A stretch of 64,000 nt of DNA. Source: Dicaeum eximium. Lineage: Eukaryota > Chordata > Aves > Passeriformes > Dicaeidae. Positions 1-11,200 of the stretch are shown piece after piece. The stretch is from positions 275,072-339,071 of the forward strand of contig VWZP01010709.1 in NCBI GenBank assembly GCA_013396995.1, written 5' to 3'. The notes beneath the pieces are model-generated. The model did not search any database. It was not told where the DNA came from and saw nothing but the letters and a program-made list of their open reading frames with translations. A program made the position numbers and the translations under genes. How positions within the stretch are numbered: position 1 is the stretch's first letter; every line of letters begins with the position of its first letter.

Positions 1-2123
1 TGACGGCGCCAGCACAGGGCTGAGGGAGCACCAGGGTGGGGGAACATGGCCAAGGAGTGCCCGGGAAGGGAGGAAAAGCAGGGCTTGGAGCCAGGGCTCC
101 AGTCAAGGAGGCGCAGCAAAGTCCCTACTGAGATGAGCAGCACTGGGGGCAGAGCAACGCCCACCCAGCTGCCGTGCTGCAGCAGGCTATCCATCCATCC
201 ATCCATCCATCCATCCATCCATCCATCCATCCATCCATCCATCCATCCATCCCCTACCGCCCTCTAATTCCCCCTGGCAGCACCAAGGGAGCCCAGCAGC
301 CCCTGGGAAGCAGCACCAGCCTCGTCTCTGAGCCGTGAGCATCCCGTCACACCACAGGGACAGGCAGTGCTGCAGCTGGGGCAGGGCCCTGGGCTGTGTG
401 ACCCCGGGGCAGGGAGCGGGGCTGATCCCGGCTCCGCGGGCGGCCACGAGGCCCAGGGTGGCTCCGCTCCCCCCCACGCCCGCCCCTGCCCCAGGCGCGT
501 GGTTTCGTGTACCTGGACGGACCCCCCGAGCCTGCCGGCTGCCAGGTGAGCTCCCAAAGGCTCCTCGGCAGGCTGCCCACCGGCCTGAGGATCCCACAAC
601 TCCGTCCCTTCGGGCGGCTGCTCGCAACAGGCAGGAGGAACAGAATGAAAAGAAACAAAAGAAAAGAGGGAGAATGGGGAAGAGAAGGGAGAAGTGGAGG
701 GAAGGGGCGGGAAAAGTGGCAAAGGGAGTTGAGAAAATAAGACATGCAAAAGCAAAACCATGACCAGAGCAGCTCGAGTTGGTGATTGTGGAGGGCACCT
801 GTGCAGCACCGTGCCGGCGGCTCCCAGAGCGGTCCCTGTGGTGACAACGGGGGTCTGTGTCCCCCTGCCACCTACACACACCCCCCTACGGCCAGCCCCA
901 CACACTGCCACCCCATGGAGCAGGGCCAGCTCCAGCAGGGCTGGTGGCCGTGTTTGGGAGCGGGCTGGGGCCGCAGAGCCGGAGCCACAGCCAGGCCCAG
1001 GTGACACCGGTATCCCCAGGACGACGCAGCGCTTGGCAGGGCCTGTGTGGCACGAGCTGGGCTGCTCCTGCAGGGCTTGGCTCCCCACAGCCAAACCCTC
1101 CCCGGTGAGCACAGCACCGCCCCACAGCTGCAGGGACACCCTGTGTCCCCAGGCTGGACACTGCTCCCATGCTCCAGGAGCTCTGTGCTTTGCTTTTCCC
1201 CCTGCTCCGGACAAGGGATGTCAAACATGGCATTTCCTGGTGCTGGGGGCAGAGACCAGACCTTACTGGGAGCAAGATCTCAGAAATGAGCCAGAGGTGA
1301 AGATGTTTCCCTCTCCCTAAGGAAGCTCTGCCAGTGAGAGCCAGGGCTGTTCCAGGCTCCCTGTGCTGGGCAGGAGCAGCCTGGGGAGGACAAGGCTCCC
1401 CCAGCTCCAGCCCTTTTGCAGGTGCTCTGCCCTCAAGGAGGTTTGGGAGGACAAGGGTTTGTACAGGACTGCTGGGAAACACATGAGGTTTGCTCTCGGT
1501 GGCAGCAGTGCCAGAGACACGTGTCCTGCACCAGGGCAGGACAGGCCACAGCACTGGAGCAGTTCTGAGCAGCCTGGCCCCTTTCCCACACAGCTCTGCT
1601 CAATCCCTGCCCCAGGCTGGGCTCCCTGTGCCCTGCCCGTTCCCAGAACAAAGGCAGCCCCAGCACGGGGCAAAATGCTGCCAAGCTGCCCCACCAATCC
1701 TGCCCTCCCTTGTCCCATGTCACTGTCCCACCAGTGGAAGGCATCACAAGCAGAGCAGCGAGTCACCCCACGGGGACAGTGTCCTTAGCAGAGGGGGCTC
1801 AGCCTGCATCAAGCTCTCCCCCACACTGCAGGCTGGACCCTGCCCCTCGGGACCTGATGTCGAGGCCTGGCACTCCCCAGTTATGCTACAGCCCCCACGG
1901 TGCTTCCTCCTGCTTCAGCCAGGCCACAGGGTCATTGCCCTGGGCCCCTGGCAAGCCACAGACCCAGAGCTGTGGGAGGGAACTCTTCCCACAGACAGCA
2001 CTGAGGCAAAACCATGTTCCAGTCCCTGCCACCATCCCCGCTGGGCTCCATATCCCTGGAGCTGCAGCCTGAGCTGGCCATGCCCGTGGCCCTGTGCCCT
2101 AGCCAGGCCGTGCCAGTGCTCAC
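1..2123 (-). other. CSNK1G2: Intronic DNA of CSNK1G2 beyond its last recognised exon
   Basis: I looked on the minus strand for the Asn/Thr-rich tail and the Cys-cluster plus basic terminus (CCCFFKRRKRK) of CSNK1G2 and saw neither. Apart from an (ATCC)n tract and an A/G-rich stretch at ~640-740, the region is GC-rich unique sequence. Its long open frames are a by-product of high GC. It is most simply read as an intron whose downstream exon lies left of position 1. Confidence 0.6.
189..252. repeat. (ATCC)n microsatellite, ~16 copies
   Basis: The tract is an uninterrupted run of the tetranucleotide ATCC over 64 bases. It generates artificial Ser-Ile-His-Pro and Met-Asp-Gly-Trp repeat frames on the two strands. 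Confidence 0.97.
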
Positions 2124-2207
2124 CTGGTGTTTGGTGTGTGGCTGTGCTTTGTCTCTGTTCGGGGGCTGCACCTGCACCTCGCTGTGCATCGTGCCAATGG
2201 GGGTGGG
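2124..2207 (-). CDS. CSNK1G2: CSNK1G2 coding exon 9 (last one found)
   Basis: The 84 bases encode residues 335-362, PTPIGTMHSEVQVQPPNRDK then AQPHTKHQ. This is the linker after the kinase domain and diverges more from human than the kinase does. The acceptor is TCCCCAG|CCC and the donor CACCAG|GTGAG, in phase 0. The next exon should begin at the position of human Ala363, and nothing downstream to position 1 matches it. Confidence 0.93.
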
Positions 2208-5200
2208 CTGGGGACACAAAGGACAATGTCAGTGCAGCACAGAGCCCTCCCAACACCCTGCAGCCAGATCCAAACATGCAGAACCCCCTAGAACTGGAGC
2301 CTGATCACTACCCCTACCCCCGCCCCAGCAGTGCCATGCTTGGTATCTGGCTGTAGAGAGCCCAAGGAATGCACCCATGGCCCAAAGTGAGGTGCCAGCT
2401 TGGCTGCTGGGGTCCCCTTGGCTCCGAGAGCCTCAGATTCCCATGTCACAGCCCTGCAGCTGGTGACTGGTGAGGAGGGTGGAGCTGGTCCCCTGGACAC
2501 AGCATGGCAGGGCTGGCCCAGAGCCACATCCTCCCTGGCTGCTGCCACCGCTCTGGGGTGCCTCACCCTGCGGCCCCAGGCCCTCAGCACTCACCAGAGG
2601 TTTCCCTGCCCAGTCGTATTCGTAGTCGAACACGTAACCGTTCCTCTCGAACAAGTCTGTGAAGAGCTTCCTCAGGTAGTCATAGTCGGGCTTCTCGAAG
2701 AAATCCAGGCGCCGCACGTAGCGCAGGTACGTGGCCATCTCCTCTGCGGGGACACGGGGGCTCAGGGGGACAGGCCACAGGGGGCTCGGGGCTGGGGCTG
2801 GGCTGGGCAGTGCTCTCACCTGGGAAGTTCTCACAGAGCACCTCCACTGGGGTGGCTCTCTTGGTGTCACCAATCTTCTGGTACCTCTCCTTTAGTGTGT
2901 CGGCCTGGAGGGGACAAGGGGGGTCAGCACAGGGGCCAGGCCCAGCCCCAGGCAGGGGAAGGCACAGGGTGCTGTCACACCGTGTATGATTTCTTGGACC
3001 CCCTTTCCCAGGTAACTCCTTCCCAGGAAGCTCCCTGCCCTGGCAGGTCTGGGGGACAAACCCCAGTGTCTCCAGTACAGCCACTGTGAGAGCAGCAGGA
3101 GGACACAGCTGGGAGACCTGCAGCTGCTCAGCACTGCAAGGGCCTGGCATGCAGCTCAGAGCTGGTGGAGTGCTAACCCTCCAACACCCCAGGGGCCAAA
3201 TGTTCCCCCTCCCCATGCCAGGGCAGAGCCTCACCCACAGGAAGCCATGCCCAGGGGCAGCAGGAGCTGGCAGTTACCTTGAGGCCCTGCCAAGGAAGGC
3301 TCCCACGGAGGAAGTACATAAACATGTGCCCTAATGCTTCCAGGTCATCCCTACGGCTTTGTTCTGTATGGAGAAAAAGAGGCACGGGTCAGTTCCCACT
3401 ACAGCCACTGTCCCTGTCCAGCCCCCAGATCCTGCAGCACCCCATGTGTCCTGCCAGCACCCTGAAGAGCAGGAGAAGCAGCTTGTCCCCAGCCCCACCT
3501 CTGGCACTCCTGCCCTGCAGTCCCTCCCTTCAGCCAGGAGGCAGGGCTGGCTGGCTGCCTGTGCCCACACACCTTTCCCCAGGTGGGTGTTGATGCTCAT
3601 GTAACGCGCTGTCCCTGTCAGGCTCTTGTGCTCTCGGTAGGGGATGTGTTTTTTGGTCTCGGGATCAATATACTCTTTGGCCAGGCCAAAATCGATGATG
3701 TGGATGGTGTGCTGCCGCTTGCTGCCCGGCCGCCCCACCAGGAAGTTCTCTGGCTTGACATCTCTGTAGATCAGGCTTTTGGTGTGGACATACTCCATCC
3801 GTGTGATCTAGGGCAGAAGGAGATGTCAGTGCCAGGGCAGAGACCCACCCTGCGTCCTGCACGCTCCTGCCCTGGGCCCTGCTCCCCTCAGCCTGGCCCC
3901 AGCCCCAAGGATGGGTACATCAGCTCCTTCCCACCATGGGACACAGCCCCAGGCCAGCTGCACCTTGGGCACACAGAGATGCTCTGGGCACACAGTTAGA
4001 TGCTTGTCTAGGCTCAGAGAGGGGCTGTGAAGGAATGGAGAGCCCTCCCTCAGCAGGGAGAGGGTGAGGTATGGGTGAGCCAGGCTGGGTTGTGCCAGCA
4101 TCCTCCCCCATTCCCTGTGGGATGCCCGTGCTGCCTGCCCACAGTGCCCACACAAGCCCTGCTCCCCGGGGCAGCCAGGGGGGCCGTGCAGGGCTCGGGG
4201 GAGCTGCAGGGGCTGCACTCACCAGCTGGATCGCGATCATCAGGACGGTCTTGAGCGTGAAGGTCCGATCACACAGATCAAAGAGATCTTCCAGGCTGGG
4301 TCCGAGCAGCTCCAACACCATGGCATTGTACTTCCCACAGGGGCCAAAGTAGTAAACCTGAGGAATTCCTTCTGCAAGAGATGGAGCAGGGGCTGTGCAG
4401 GGCCACGCAGCCACAGCCACATCGCTGCTGGACAGGGACAGGGGCTGCAGAGGGGGGATGTCCCTGCACTGCCCTCCCTGCACAGCCAGCCTGGCTCTGC
4501 TCTTGGCAGCAGGGGGAAGGAGGCAGCTCCATCTGCATCCCTGACTGCTGTGGGGGTGGTGGGGGGAAAGAACTAAATCAAAAGAGATCAAAGATGAGAC
4601 AAGGCGTCTGTGCAAAACCAGCCTCTCCCTGCGGAGCAGATGGGCAGGAGCTTAAGCTGGGAGGGAAGTTGCAGAGTCACATTTAGGGAAAGCCTCTCTC
4701 CCAGCAGTGCCCCTGGCAGGCAGCTCCCCAGGGCAGCTCAGTCCAGCCCCGTACCTGCATTGCCGAGCTGTTTGTAGAACCGATACTCCAGGTGTAGCTG
4801 GGGGGCCCGGGATTTTATGGGTTCCTTGGAGAAAAGAAAGGAGAACAGTTAAGTAGGAAGCAGGATGTTCAGGGGCTCAGACACATCCTTCACATGCATT
4901 TAGGGTTGGAAGCAATGGGTATAAAACGGAGATGAAGCCTCAAAGGATGATGAGAGAAAATAAGCCCATATGGGAGCCAGATCATCTCATCCAGACAGAG
5001 GAAAACATTAATGGGATCAGGTACCAGCGGGGCCATCCTCTCTGCTGCTGGCACTTGCTGAGCACAGACTCAGCTCTTCCCTGCCCAGACTGGATCACCC
5101 CACCTGCAGTGATGTGTGCTCCCAGACTGCTCTCAATTCCGAGCGGGAACTGAGCTCCTCTGCAGCCACCCCATCACCACCATCACACCCCAACCCGCTC

Positions 5201-8200
5201 CACCCGCCCCAACACGGTGGGAGGGGGAGAAACCTCCTTCCCAACGGCTGGAACATCCCCCACCCTGACCATGGAGGAACTCCCTGGTTTGACAGCTACT
5301 CACCAATTTGATAGCTACGTATTCGTTTGTGTAGAGATTCTTCCCTGCGGGGAGAGACACAAGGCGGCGATGAAAAGCAGTCCCTGCATCACCCCCACTG
5401 CACACCCGCGCTGTCCCTGAGGGCTCCTGGGCTCAAAAACATTCTGAACAGGTTCTGCTGCTCCCACAGCACCTGAAGGGGCCTCAAGGCAAGGCAGCAG
5501 AACCCACTGTGGGGAGTTGCAACACGCCTGCTAATTATCCCCAGGTGGGGTATGTGGATTCCTCTGGGATGGGGAGGCTCCTGGGGGCTGGAGCCAAGGC
5601 TGATGGGAGGGGGCAGCCTCCCATGGGGTGGGATGTGACTGGGCAAGGCAGGGACAAGGCTGAGACTTGGTGCTTCTCCCAGCCCCAGCCCCACAGGGAG
5701 AGGGGCCTACAGAGGGATGGCCAGATTTGGGGGACACTAAGTTACGGCCAGTGGGACCCTGCAAAGGGTGGCAGGGAGGAAGGGCACCTGGGAGCACTGG
5801 TGCAGCTGGCAGTGCTCTGAGGGTGCCACAGGCAGGTGGAAATCTCTCCCCCACGGCTGGGGTCACTCCTAGGAATGGCACATACTTGTGCGTACCTGTG
5901 TGTGAATCAACATCATCCCTGGGGATGCTCCTGCCCACCCAAGGGCCCAGGGAAAGCTAGGATCAGATCCATGGCATGGTCCAGACTGTACGAGGAGCTG
6001 AAGGCTGCAGGGAGAGCCCAAGGGAGTGGAGGAGCAGCCGTAGCACCCAGCACAGGACCACCTGGAGGGCTCCACACCTGCACAGGACTTTTCACACCCT
6101 AACCATAGGAAGGTTGAGTGCCTCCACATCCCCCTAAAACCAGGGGACACCTAGGAAGCATCAGCACAACCTCTGTCCAGGCACATAAAGGCCAAGATTA
6201 AAGGTTTGCAGGAACAGCTCTGAGCATTCCTTGTGCCAGAGCTTGCAGGAGCCCAGGCAGGGGAGTTAAGGGCAGCAGGTTCCCTCCAGAGCCAGCAGAC
6301 TCCAGATCCCAGCGATCCCACTGCCTGGCATGTGGGTATCTGATGGAGCTGCATCTGTCTCCTCAGATTTTCTCTGAGCAATTTGCTTAGGGAACAAGCT
6401 CCTCCTGGCATAAGATTTCATCTGCTCTGACTGCTGCTCTCCACCTGAAGCAGCAATAAATCCTGGCTGGGTGACATCAGAGCCAGCTGCTGAGCGCCAC
6501 GGTCGGCGGCAGGATTACGGGAAGAGGGATGAATGGGAAATATTAATGGAGCAGCTCCTCCCAGGGATGGGCTCTGCAGCCAAGGAGGGGCTCAATCCTG
6601 CTGCTTCCCTGACCCTCTCCCATCCCAGGGGACCTCTGCCAAGCCACTCTGTCTGCTGCCTCTGCATAAAGCAAATCCCTTCACAGCGATTAGGGAGGAG
6701 GGGATTTGGGAGAGAGAGAGGGAGGGAGGAACGTCTGGTGAACACAGCGTGTGCCAGATCCAGGGGGTTTGTCCCATCATGCACTGACATTTACTGGGGA
6801 GCAGGCAGGACGCCCCCAGACTTGTGCATGGCTCCACAGGGCCCTACAGTTCAGTCCAAAACAATTAGTGCTGCCTTCAGGGCAGCAACATGCAATCAGA
6901 AAACTTGCAGCTGGATTTTCCCTGAGGTAAGGCAGGATTTGAAGGGGGAAAAATATAACATGGCAGGAAAACTGCCAGAGGGACACTGCAAAAGGGACTC
7001 AGAAGGGATAGAGGCAGGAGAATCCCCAGCAGTGGCATCTGTCCTGTCCCCACCGCACAGCGGTGGCTCGCTGGCACAGAAAGCTACCAGCAACAAGGCT
7101 CTGGAGCTGGCAGCATTCTCCCAGCCCAAAAATGAGTCCAAATAATTTGGTACTCCCCTGCTTCAGCCCTTCCTTGGGTGGCTTGGACACAGCTGATGGA
7201 CAAGATGGGGAGCAGAGAAGGTATGGACTGGTCAAATCACCACCCTCTGCTTCTCCTTTCCAAATTAAACAAAGATGCAAATAGCAAAACTGGCCTGTCA
7301 TGAGATTTAATTAACCAGTAGAAAAGAAAAAGCAAAAGAGCAAGGAAGGAGGATTCCTTCCACACTAGGGAACTCCCTGCTCCATCTCCTGGAGCCATCC
7401 ACTCTGCCCCAGTGCTCACAAGGGGGCAACTTTGACACCCAAAATGTGCCAGAGTCCAGGGAGTGCCTAGCAGGACTAGAGCAGGCAGGACTTGCAGCAC
7501 AAAAGGTGCTTTTGAAAGGAAACAAAAGAGAAAAGTGGTGAGATGGGCGGCAGAAAGCAAATATTTGCATTACAGGGGCCTTTGCCCGGCTCGCTGCCGG
7601 AGGTGCCTCCAAATGCAGCTGCCAGCACCTGCAGGATGCAGAGTGTGGGATCAGAACAGGGCCAAAGCCAGGAGCAGGCAGGCCTGGGGCCGGAGTGTGT
7701 TACAGCCGGACACTGTCCCTTCTCTGCTGTCCCCTCCCCAGGGACTGGGCAGCAGCCCCAGCACCTGCTCCTGCACATCAGGGCTGGCTCTGCACTGGGC
7801 TCCCAGCTGGGTCCCCTCCAAGCAGCTTAGAATCATGGAATCACAGAATCATTAAGGTGGGAAAAGACCTTTCAGATGACCACTTCAATCATCAACCAGC
7901 AGCACCACCATGTTCACATTAGCCCATGTCCCCAGCTGCCACATTCACACATTTTTGAACGCTTCCAGGGGTGGTGACTCCACTCCTGCCCTGGGCAGTC
8001 TGTTCCAATGCTTCACAACACTTTCAGTGAAGAAATTTTCCCAATATTCAATCTAAACCTCCCCTGGCCCAGCCTGAGGCCGTTCCCTCCCCTCCTGTCC
8101 CTGTTCCCTGGGAGCAGAGCCCGACCCCCCCGGCTGTCCCCTCCTGTCAGGAGTTGTGCAGAGCCACAAGGGCCCCCCTGAGCCTCCTTTTCTCCAGGCT

Positions 8201-11200
8201 CAGCCCCTTTCCAGCTCCCTCAGCTGCTCCTGGTGCTCTCCTTCCCCAGCTCCTGTCTCTGGACACGCTCCAGCCCTCGCTGTGAGGGGAAAAGTGAGCG
8301 CTGAGGCTGCCCCTTGCCTGTGGCACAGTCCTGTGCCCACGCCAGGAACCTTTCTGCAGCAGCAGCACAGAGCTGTGCCTGGGCACCAGCACGGGAATTT
8401 GGCTTCCCAGACCTGGGAATGCAGAGCAGGAACAGGGGATGAGGCAGCTCCAGGCAAAGGCAGCTGGGCCCAGCCCTGCCAGCACTACAGCTCCAGTGAC
8501 AGTGACTGCATCAGGCCAAGCAACGACAGCTCTGTGGAACGCTGGGGTTTAACACCGTCAGAAGATAAATGTTATTTTAGAGCTTGACCTTCTCTAGAGG
8601 AGGCTCTGAACAATGAGGAGGAAAAGCAAGTCTGAGGCTTCAGCAAGGGAGGCAGCAGCACCAGGAATTGAGTGGGTTCCTCTCTCCCAAAGCTTCCAAA
8701 GGGTCTGTGGCTCCAACCTCTGGGAGGTGGCTGAGCCCTTGCCTGCACTGCACATGCTCACAGGGAGGTCTCTGCCGAGCCCAAGACAAGAAGGGTGTCA
8801 GGAGCAGGGCACTGAGCCCATACACATTTTCAGAAGGCACCTTCTGTGGCCCCAAGTAACTCCCTGTGAGTTCCTGGGAGGCTGTAGGACAGTCCAAGAG
8901 CCACAGCCCGGGAAAGCTTGGGAATGTCCCCGGCATCTGCACATGACCCTTCAGCTGGGGCATGGCCCTGGCCCAGCTGCAGCAGTGACCTGGCTCACAA
9001 AATGCACACAGGCTCACCCCCCGTGTTCTTCCCTCCAAAATCCTGAGTTTACTATAAAAGATAATTAATTTCCAGCTTTTAATTTTGAAGGAAAAGAGCT
9101 GCTGTGGCTCCAATCTGCCAGCAGGAATGCATGCAGCAAGCTGGGAGAGCAGGGTGGGCACTGAGAAGCTGCAAAAAGCACATTTGCAGAAGTTTACTGC
9201 TAGAAGAACAGAAGCAGCAGCTGCTGCCAGGTCCTCCATCGTTCCCTGCACCCTGCTCTAAGCTGAGGCTGCCCTGGGCCAGCTCCATGGCACAACCTGG
9301 CAGGAGCACCAGCCTTGGGCCAGGCTCAGGAAGGGGGCCTCAGTGCCAGGACTAAGGGCAATTCCTGGCTCTGAGGCAGTCCTGCACCAGGGAAGCACCT
9401 GCACAGCACCCAGGTGCTTTGGGCTCAGTTTTGACCTTTCTGCTTAACGTCTGAGTTTTCCTCCTCTCCCCCTACCCCAGCCCATCCCAAGCACTCCTGA
9501 GTAGCTGCTAAGAGGAACCTGCTGCAACAAACCCTCTCTGTGAGTGTGCTGGCCCCACTCCCGGGCACAGGGAACTGGTAGGGACCTGGCAGGACTGCAG
9601 CTCAGCTGTGCCCAGTGCCAGGGCACATGAGCCACTAGCCACACTCCGGTCCCCCTCTGCCACCAGCGTCCTGCTGCTTTGTGTTTCAGAAGGCAGTGTC
9701 CCATCCTGGCATGCAGTGGGGCTCGCTGTGGGCAGCACGTGGGCAGGGGAGCTCAGGGGGCAGCAGGCAGCAGGCACTGCTCTGGGATGCTGCTGAAAGC
9801 CCCAGGAGGAGCTGGGCTGGCACTGGACCACAGCTGGAGGCTGGCAGGGGGAGGGATGAGCACTCACCAGCTCAGGGTGAAGCTCCAGGACATAAGAAGG
9901 TAACAGGACCCAGCACCTGCACAACAGAAACCTGCCACTCTGTGCCAGAGGGCTGGGGCAGCCACCCCACTCCAGCTCCCAGCCCAGCTCTCCAGCCACG
10001 CTGGTCTAATGCAGAACTGGCTGGTAGCACTGCCAGACTGGGACTGGCACCACATCCCTGCATTGCCCAGGATGCCAAGGCCAGCAGGGACAAGGAAAAG
10101 CAGGATCCAAATGCACAGCCCTGGCAGCCACAACTACTGCCCACGTCATTCCCCTTCTGCCTTCCCATAAATGCCTTATGCCAATTGTTTTTTAATATTT
10201 CATCTTTAAACAGATCATCTGATTTTGGACACCTACATGGGTGGACATTTGTCTCTACTTAGGGCAGCTGAGCTGAAGCACCCCAAGGACAGATCACCAC
10301 GTGCCCCTTGGTGTGGTGGAGAAGTAGGGCAAAGTGGTACCTTTTTGAGGAAGACAATGTCCCCTTCGTCCCTCCCCACCACTGGGAGCTGGAGGAGTCA
10401 CCTCCAGGTACATTTCTTCAAGATCTCGTGACCTTTGTTATGAGAGGAAAAAGGCCAAAAATCTGGGAGCTTTTAAATACTGAGCTGCAGTTTGGCCTCT
10501 AAAGCCTTGAGGACTGAATTCTCTATTCCCAGGGGAAAGCTGAGTGCCCAGCAAGAGCTGGGGAACATCCCTGCCCATGCCACCACTTCACAGCAGGAGC
10601 CCTCTGGTCCCTTGCCATTCATCTGCAGCTGGAGGAATCCCTAAATCCTGAAAGCATTCCTGAGCCCTGATGCAGTCTGAAGGCACACCTAAGGAAGAGA
10701 GATGTGATTTTAGGAGGGAAGCCACATAGCTGTGGCTTCCACTGCCGTGATGAGATCTCGTGCTCAGGCCTGTATCATATTATGGCCAGGCCCTGCAGGG
10801 TGTGACAGAGCAAAAAAGCCATGTGAAGGGACTGGAAGCTTCTCTTGCTGGTGGCAAGGACAAACTCTCACTGTGAGAATCGACCACTGTGGAGCCCTGG
10901 AGCAAGAGCTCACAGCATGTTCCTGCAGCCACGAGCAAACTGAGCCCAACTGCTCCCAGGTCCCTGCAGCAACCTCACTGTTAGTTTGACAGACATTCCT
11001 CAGATCCATGTGAGACTTGTGTCCCCTCGCTGCTGCCCCTGGAAAATGAGGGGGCGGCCAAGGTGGGGGGGTCACATTGACCCTCAGCACTGAGCACAGC
11101 AAAGCAACACGGCCCCAGCCTCCTGCCTAGAGCAGGATCCTGGCATCCAGCTCACCCAGAAACACAGATCCACTGCAGAATGCTCAGTGGAAAGCAAGGA

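Noticed and set aside
46..267. Plus-strand open frame with Ser-Ile-His-Pro repeats
   Set aside because: The repeat is the translation of the (ATCC)n microsatellite. There is no similarity or splice context.
264..1214. Minus-strand 316-codon open frame
   Set aside because: The DNA is GC-rich and several overlapping frames are equally open. There is no recognisable domain, and it does not match the missing CSNK1G2 tail.
1490..2356. Plus-strand 288-codon open frame
   Set aside because: It runs antisense across CSNK1G2 exon 9 (2124-2207). It is Pro/Cys/Ser-rich, as expected from GC-rich non-coding DNA.
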